A stretch of 64,000 bases of DNA from Nematostella vectensis (lineage: Eukaryota > Cnidaria > Anthozoa > Actiniaria > Edwardsiidae). Below are positions 59,401 through 64,000 of this stretch, one piece after another (positions within the stretch are counted from its first letter, which is position 1; the number at the start of each line of letters is the position of its first letter). The stretch is taken from positions 5,827,501 through 5,891,500 of the forward strand of contig NC_064047.1 in NCBI RefSeq assembly GCF_932526225.1. The letters run 5' to 3'. The translations under genes were made by a program, and so were the position numbers. The notes under the pieces were generated by a model. It saw only the letters and a list, made by a program, of their open reading frames with translations. It was not told the origin of the DNA and did no database searches.

Positions 59401-62400
59401 TTTTTATTTCAAATGTATTTGTTATAGCATGTAAAACCACAAAATCTCGATACAAATCCAAAATATGTTTGATTGTGCGTTTTGAATTTCGCGCCATGAC
59501 AGTAATTTGTGTCCTATTGGTCCTGGTTATGGTTCTTGAAACAGTTCAAGCAGTAGCGCTTAGCGCACTTTTCGCATCCTTGTCGGCAGAACTTTGTTAT
59601 CCCATTCTTCAGGCATCGTTTGCATCGCCCTTTTGTCATCTGCATGGGCCAGTGACCGTCTTGAATACTGCCCTCATGCACAGCATGCTTGCGCGAAGAG
59701 AAACCATTGATAAGTCCCCTAGCAAGCTCCACTCTAAACTTCAACTGCGTCAGACTAGGGTGATTCGGCGCCAAATTCATCAGGATGTGGGCATTAACAA
59801 CTGCTACATCTAATCCGAACCAAAACAAATACCTCCACCATTTCTGAGCGTGCCGTGTTACCTCGTAGTACTGCCGGTACTGATCAGCTTTGTCAACGCC
59901 GCCCATAAACTTGTTGTAGAGCGTGACAACGGGAAGGGAATCGACCTTGAGAATAGAGCCGTCTTTTTGTCTGCGGTTGACGGTCTCTATGCCTTTTGCT
60001 TCGCATTGGGTGCTAATAAAGGCAACTGCCTTTTTGTCCTTCCATATGGTACAAACAACATTGCCCTTCTGGCGGAATATTGACTCTCCTCTGCGAAGCT
60101 TTTTTATCGCAGCGGCGTCTTTCAGTTCGGCCGGGAAGTCCTTTCGGTTGCTTCTCGTTGTACCACAGAGATAGATGCTATCCTTTAGCAAGTCTTCTGC
60201 TAGCTTTACCGAAGTAAAAAAGTTGTCACAAAAGACGTGGTGACCTTTTCCTGCGACTTTACGAGTCAAATCGTAAACAACTTGATACCCAAGTCCTTGT
60301 TGCACGCCGCCATCTTTCTTCCCCGTGTATACTTGCATTTCAGAAAGAACGCTGTTTCCGCATCAGCGCGCACCCATATCTTTATTCCTCGCTTTATTGG
60401 CTTCATCGGCATATATTGTTTAAAACCAAGGCGGCCTTTGTATTTTACCATCGCCTCATCAATGCTTACATTTTGAGAAGGCAGGTAATGTTCGCTGAAT
60501 GACTTCTCAAGCGCGTCGAGGAACGGCCGCACTTTGTGCAGTTTGTCATGCCCCGGGCTGCCACGAGGAATCATGGTTTCTCGATTGTTCAGATGAAGAT
60601 ACTGTCTTATCTTCTCAAATCTGTCTCTTGGCATTACCTTCTTTACCTCTGCAACGCCAAGAAGTGGCTCGGAAGACCAATACAGTCTTGTTTCTGGAAG
60701 CTCTTTGAAGCCAAAGAGAATGTTGAGCCCAAGGAACGCACGTATTTCGGCAATGGTGGTTTCGTACCATTTCTCATCAGGCTTCGTTTGTTGGCTCTGG
60801 CGGGCATATCTATTTGTTTCCAGGACGATATGTTCAATCAGTTCTTCTGGAAACAGCATCAGGAAGAAATCCACCGCAAAACAGTCTTCTGGTAGCATAA
60901 AAGTGGCACCGGTCCGCTCGCGAAATGCAGAAACTGTCACGTCTCCCTCGGTACTTGACCAAATTTCTCTCGATTCTCTCTGAAAACTCACATCTTCGTT
61001 CTCAGAATCGCTTTCCTCGCTCTCATCGTCTTTAGAAATATCAGACTCCCCATCATTTTCCGGTCTATAAGGCTCTAGATTATTGGTAAAACCAAAAAAT
61101 TCTTCATCATCGCTTTCAAACAGATTCGCCATTATACAAATTGCCAACATAAAACTTCACAGCTGAATACCTCACTTGTTTTGTATGAGCACCTACTCAT
61201 TATTATGCACCGATCGAAAGCTTATTCTGTCCTCTGATTGGTTAAGACACAAAAGAAATATTTGCTGTTGTTTCCTACGTATTCTGATTGGTTGAATGCA
61301 CCACAGTCACTGAGTGCCGAATGGCACTCTTAGGAAATAACCGCATAATCAAGAGAGTGCCAAATGGCACTCTTAGGAGTGAAAGGGTTAAGGTGGGGGG
61401 GGGGGGGGGGGGGGGGTTACAGTAAGTATTTAATTTTAGTATACGAAATCTAGACTCATGTTAGAAATGCTCATACCTTGGTTAGCATTCTGGTTACTCT
61501 GGGAGGCCATGTTTATTAGAGGCTGGATCACCTCAGGAGGGAAGATGCCATTCTTCTGCCACAAGTTGAGCACCTTCACAATTCTCCCCTGCAAGACCAA
61601 CACAACTAGCTGTAATCTGACAAAAAAACATTTTCACAATGGGGAGAGGGGGGGATTAATTGTTTTTCAATGTGTTTTTATTATTTATCTTAATATCTAT
61701 TAGTGGAATCTCTAAGACTACAGTACAGACTGAATGTGAGTGGACTCCACTCACTTTTACTGCGTGGATCACACTCAGAATCCATGCCAAATCCACGCTG
61801 GAAAATGTTAAAATACATTCAGTCTGTACTGTACAGGGTTTCTGATTGTTTGGTCCAACCCTGTATCTGTCTGTGTTATATGCAATGCATTTTACACACA
61901 CACAAAAACATTTTTACAAACTTACTTGTTCTTCTGGAGGGCACTTATAAATGTGCTGAAATGTTGGGTGTATACTCTTAAGAAATCTTGGCCCAAAGAC
62001 GTCCTTATCTGGTCCAAACTAAGGAAAATAAAAATGAGCAATTACATATATCAGGCTGATATGCTATGATCCCACAAGATACCAAGTCAAACAACGCCTC
62101 CATAACAATAAGCTTAATGAAGTACCTTATTTACTGGCGTATAATGCACATAGATAAATAGCGGAAATCAATAAGAAAATGCAGGGAGCCCATTGTATGT
62201 GAGAAACATCACAAAATTGCTAAAAAATAACATAGTAAAAGGCATTACAAACAAAGAATATCTTTAATTTCCTCATCATGTGTTTTGTAAGAAAATAAGC
62301 GCAAAAACTCGCTAGAAAAACAGCAATTATTTATGCTTCCTTTACTATTTTCTTGTTGTCGGCCATGGAATTTACTCAAAATAGTGGAATTGTCGTTAAC

Positions 62401-63888
62401 AAACACAAGCTCGCATTCCAATGTTCCATGTGATAATACAAATTTCAGCGTTGATAATAACAGCTTTACAGTTATGCAAAGATGAGCTGCTTATGCCTAA
62501 GAGGGTCAAAGTGATTATCACCTTCAAGTTCAGATGTAGAAAAGCACTGTACTTATGTATGTAAAAATAAAATGGATTATGAATCAGAGCATTTATCTCA
62601 TCTTGATACTTCTGTTTCTTTTTTGGTTGTTTCTTATTTGCTTGCTATTTCCATTCAGGTGCATATTATACATGGGTTTTTAATTGTTTTTTTAAGGCCT
62701 TGAACATTGGGGTGCAGATTATAATCGGGTGCAAATTTTACGCCGGTAAATAAGAGGGTCTTACCTGGTGTCGTGATTGACGAATGATCGAATCCATAAT
62801 ATAAAGTGCTGGTACTTTATACTCTTGTCGACACTGCAATGTTAATGAACAAAATAATAAGTTAGCACTTTGACCTGAGTTGAGTCTCTCTGATTTGGTC
62901 CTTTTCTTATTTGGAAATTTTAGCTTAAACAAATTAACCTGGATAATTTGAACACCCCACTAACTCAAACTTGCCTTGATCATATGTTATCACTCAAACT
63001 TCTTTTTTATCTGTTTTAACCTCAAATAAGTGATTTTGATTCAATATGATTCTAATTCTTAGTGAGTTCCATCAAACAAACTAGATTATGATTTTCAAAA
63101 ATAGTACCAATTAAGTTTAAAAAAAAAAACCTTGAACTTGAACCCTGCCTACTGAAACTGAATTTGGTATTAGCTAGTTTGAACAAGTGGTGTTACACAG
63201 CAATCCATTATGTATAACAGGTTGAAAATTGTAAATCATTTCATTTTCTGTGGTATTAAAATATTTTGTACTTGTATAGTCATATCACAATAAAACTTTG
63301 CTCCTTGCTTTTTTGGAGCCATGAGATGAATCAACAAATCTAACGGATTTTCTCAATTCATTGGGCATTGTGGCTCTCCCATTCTTATCGTCTGATCAAG
63401 TATTTGTTTTTATGTAACATCAAAGGCTGGTTAAAGTATACATAAACAAACCTTTTGGGCAAACTTCTCAACACTTTGTACAACATGCTTGTAATACTGA
63501 AACAAAATCAGAGGAAATGTAATTAGTTCGGCTTCACTTGAATGCTGCTTAGTTAATGCATCAGGGGCACAACGACAAACTTGTAGTTCAAAATAATCTT
63601 ATCAGAGCCTCAAAACTATCATAATCACATATAAATTCACCTTTATTCCTTTAACAGCGAGTCGAGTAATAGAGGCCACTTTCCCTTTAGAGATCGGTGG
63701 CTTGGTTTCGTAAATCGTGGACAGCTAAACAACCAGAGAAAAACGTTGATTTACAAAGAATGCTCAGATTGGTTCCAAAGTCGGTCACCGGTTTACAAAG
63801 TTGGGCAACACTTTACAATTACGTATTTCGAGTAAAATATAGAGCTTACCTCGCTATTGAACTGTCTCACTACTTCCATGTCAACCAT
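47401..63888 (-). CDS. SCAF4/SCAF8-type CTD-interacting SR-related factor
   Basis: Fifteen coding exons, read right to left: 63888-63850, 63724-63641, 63496-63452, 62833-62765, 62018-61926, 61588-61477, 58847-58627, 57908-57686, 57025-56632, 55264-55215, 54347-54027, 53263-53163, 51269-51162, 50492-50315, 49610-47401; 4248 nt, 1415 aa. Exons 1-6 encode a CTD-interaction domain (YYKHVVQSVEKFAQK, YIMDSIIRQSRHQ, VKVLNLWQKNGIF). Exons 7-8 are Q-rich, exon 11 is RS/RD-rich, exons 12-14 hold an RRM (STIWVGHL as RNP2, RGCAYIQM as RNP1) plus the SCAF-specific GVTYIPHDKL block, and exon 15 has Pro/Gly/Met-rich, RD-rich (about 1077-1207) and SEDVT-repeat segments. Human SCAF4 and SCAF8 bind phosphorylated RNA polymerase II and suppress early transcript termination. 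Probably the single pre-duplication homologue. Intron 6 hosts a piggyBac element; intron 12 an array made from exon 13's acceptor. Confidence 0.95.
51234..52961 (-). repeat. 27 x 64-bp array amplifying the SCAF exon 13 splice acceptor
   Basis: Twenty-seven units of exactly 64 bp (27 x 64 = 1728, no length change) run from inside exon 13 through the adjoining intron. On the gene strand each unit has a pyrimidine-rich stretch, CTCCTCCATAG, then the exon 13 start coding for LIPPRGCAYIQM. The unit next to the exon provides the real acceptor. Two main variants (gaagcagac / gaataaaac) are interspersed. Reading on from upstream acceptors shifts frame by one base per unit and meets a TGA within about two units. 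Confidence 0.97.
53620..53700. repeat. Intron repeat 'gagacaatcaac...ccgcccgtctc', copy 1
   Basis: In SCAF intron 11. Shares 'gcaagcagcttcagtccgcc' and 'cgtctct' with copies at 54985 and 56285. Short inverted ends (gagac/gtctc) are seen. Confidence 0.75.
54985..55190. repeat. Intron repeat, copy 2, with 'atgtctgatatcatatcc' tail
   Basis: In SCAF intron 10. The core is followed by about seven short repeats of 'catatgtctgatatcatatc' type, as in copy 3. Confidence 0.75.
55476..56280. repeat. 45-bp minisatellite in SCAF intron 9
   Basis: About 18 copies of a 45-bp unit with 'gggatcctgcagtcagacta' and 'ggacccccctgagaatgata'. As 45 is a multiple of 3, open frames of 239 aa (minus) and 193 plus 106 aa (plus) arise; a one-base loss near 56070 breaks the plus frame. 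Both-strand openness and intronic position argue against coding. Confidence 0.95.
56283..56545. repeat. Intron repeat, copy 3, with 'atgtctgacatcatatccgc' tail
   Basis: Abuts the 45-bp array in SCAF intron 9. The core matches copies 1 and 2; the tail has about nine units of roughly 20 bp. Confidence 0.8.
58008..58489. mobile_element. pogo/Tc1-mariner-like MITE in SCAF intron 7
   Basis: 482 bp including TA at each side. Inverted ends start CAGTGGAACCTGGATTTTAC and extend about 25 bp. The CAGTGGAACC start is typical of pogo/Tigger-type ends. An internal 95-codon frame lacks transposase motifs. Confidence 0.8.
59039..61391 (-). mobile_element. piggyBac-superfamily transposon in SCAF intron 6
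   Basis: About 2.35 kb flanked by TTAA at 59039-59042 and 61388-61391. Inside these, inverted ends read CCCTTTCACTCCYAAG on both sides; sub-terminal 'agtgccatttggcactc' forms a further palindrome at the right end. It contains one transposase gene on the minus strand, the same strand as the host SCAF gene. All structural hallmarks of a complete piggyBac-type unit are present. Confidence 0.92.
59514..61134 (-). pseudogene. piggyBac transposase, one frameshift
   Basis: Two overlapping frames together cover a whole DDE_Tnp_1_7-type transposase: an N-terminal frame from 61134 (MANLFESDDEEFF; a further ATG lies upstream at 61150) and a C-terminal frame ending at 59514. The acidic N-terminus is followed by the catalytic core with the three expected aspartates in SIDEAMVKYKGR, HHVFCDNFFTS and FMGGVDKADQYR. 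A cysteine-rich C-terminal domain (CKRC, CRQGCEKC, CLNCF) is intact. The frames change between about 60336 and 60363, consistent with a single small indel at a T/C-rich run. Otherwise no stop codons, so the copy is young or the shift is an assembly error. Such enzymes cut and paste at TTAA. Confidence 0.93.
61393..61424. repeat. Poly-G tract beside the piggyBac right end
   Basis: About 25 G immediately outside the right TTAA. Similar tracts are at 2230, 2527, 11167 and 29552. Confidence 0.9.
61719..61833. mobile_element. 115-bp MITE in SCAF intron 5
   Basis: Perfect inverted ends CAGTACAGACTGAATGT flanked by TA on both sides. The interior has further short symmetry (gtggactccac). Probably a Tc1/mariner-type MITE. 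Confidence 0.8.
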
Positions 63889-63966
63889 CTTGAATTGCAG
63901 TGTCGTTTTAAAGGCTTATTGGGATTTATTCAACCATTTTGGAGGCGAGCAAAGAAATCGAAGAAC
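63889..63966. promoter_or_regulatory. Candidate bidirectional start region, SCAF and an unknown gene
   Basis: Only 78 bp lie between the SCAF start codon on the minus strand and a plus-strand ATG in a good context (gaacATGGCGG). The 3' neighbour is cut off, so the second gene is a guess. Confidence 0.4.
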
Positions 63967-64000
63967 ATGGCGGCGAGGGAAGAGCGTGGTGCCGTCCCGG
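63967..64000 (+). CDS. Possible N-terminus of a divergent gene, truncated
   Basis: The window ends 34 bases into an open frame starting MAAREERGAVP, with the GC-rich, ATGGCGGCG-type start common in animal housekeeping genes (BUD13 here begins ATGGCGGCC). Too short to assign a family or to be sure it is coding. Confidence 0.3.
   Translation, partial: MAAREERGAVP

Overview
The window is animal (metazoan) nuclear DNA: AT-rich, with intron-dense protein-coding genes using GT-AG splice sites, one clear U12-type intron and one GC-AG intron, many minisatellites and many small DNA-transposon relics. Encoded proteins stay close to vertebrate families over their whole length, and exon sizes and phases look vertebrate-like. 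Together with a piggyBac element and a nicotinic-type receptor, this fits a cnidarian such as a sea anemone or another slowly evolving invertebrate. The taxon is an inference.

Layout, left to right. (1) About 1-4.9 kb, minus strand: the 5' part of a nicotinic acetylcholine receptor-like Cys-loop channel (four coding exons; the rest lies beyond the left edge). (2) About 4.9-18.4 kb: no gene recognised; several tandem arrays, including an 11-bp array and a 59-bp tRNA-like array, and an inverted-repeat element. (3) 18.4-30.3 kb, minus: complete 17-coding-exon UFL1 (UFM1 E3 ligase, 787 aa predicted). (4) 30.5-33.0 kb, plus: complete 4-exon BUD13 (spliceosomal RES complex, 500 aa), divergent from UFL1 over a 271-bp gap. 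(5) 35.1-41.4 kb, minus: 7-exon MYCBP/AMY-1 (148 aa) with a U12-type intron and an extra in-frame exon. (6) 42.7-44.4 kb, minus: intronless BTB-BACK-Kelch protein. (7) 47.4-63.9 kb, minus: complete 15-coding-exon SCAF4/SCAF8-type RNA polymerase II CTD-binding factor (1415 aa). Its sixth intron holds a nearly intact piggyBac transposon. (8) 63.97 kb, plus: a possible first codon stretch of a divergent gene cut by the right edge.

The most striking feature is how tandem repeats have captured gene pieces. In the SCAF gene, the 3' splice site plus the start of the RRM exon has been amplified into 27 copies of exactly 64 bp. UFL1 shows smaller examples: repeated copies of the exon 9 acceptor, a duplicated exon 15 donor, and a duplicated stop-codon tail. 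Many other introns hold minisatellites, some of which create long open frames on both strands that are almost certainly not genes.

Functionally, several neighbours concern RNA processing (BUD13, SCAF) and protein modification (UFL1, perhaps the Kelch protein as a CUL3 adaptor). I see no sign that they form one pathway; the linkage looks like ordinary animal gene order. All gene models are spliced by eye from splice-site motifs, phase and family similarity, with no transcript data.
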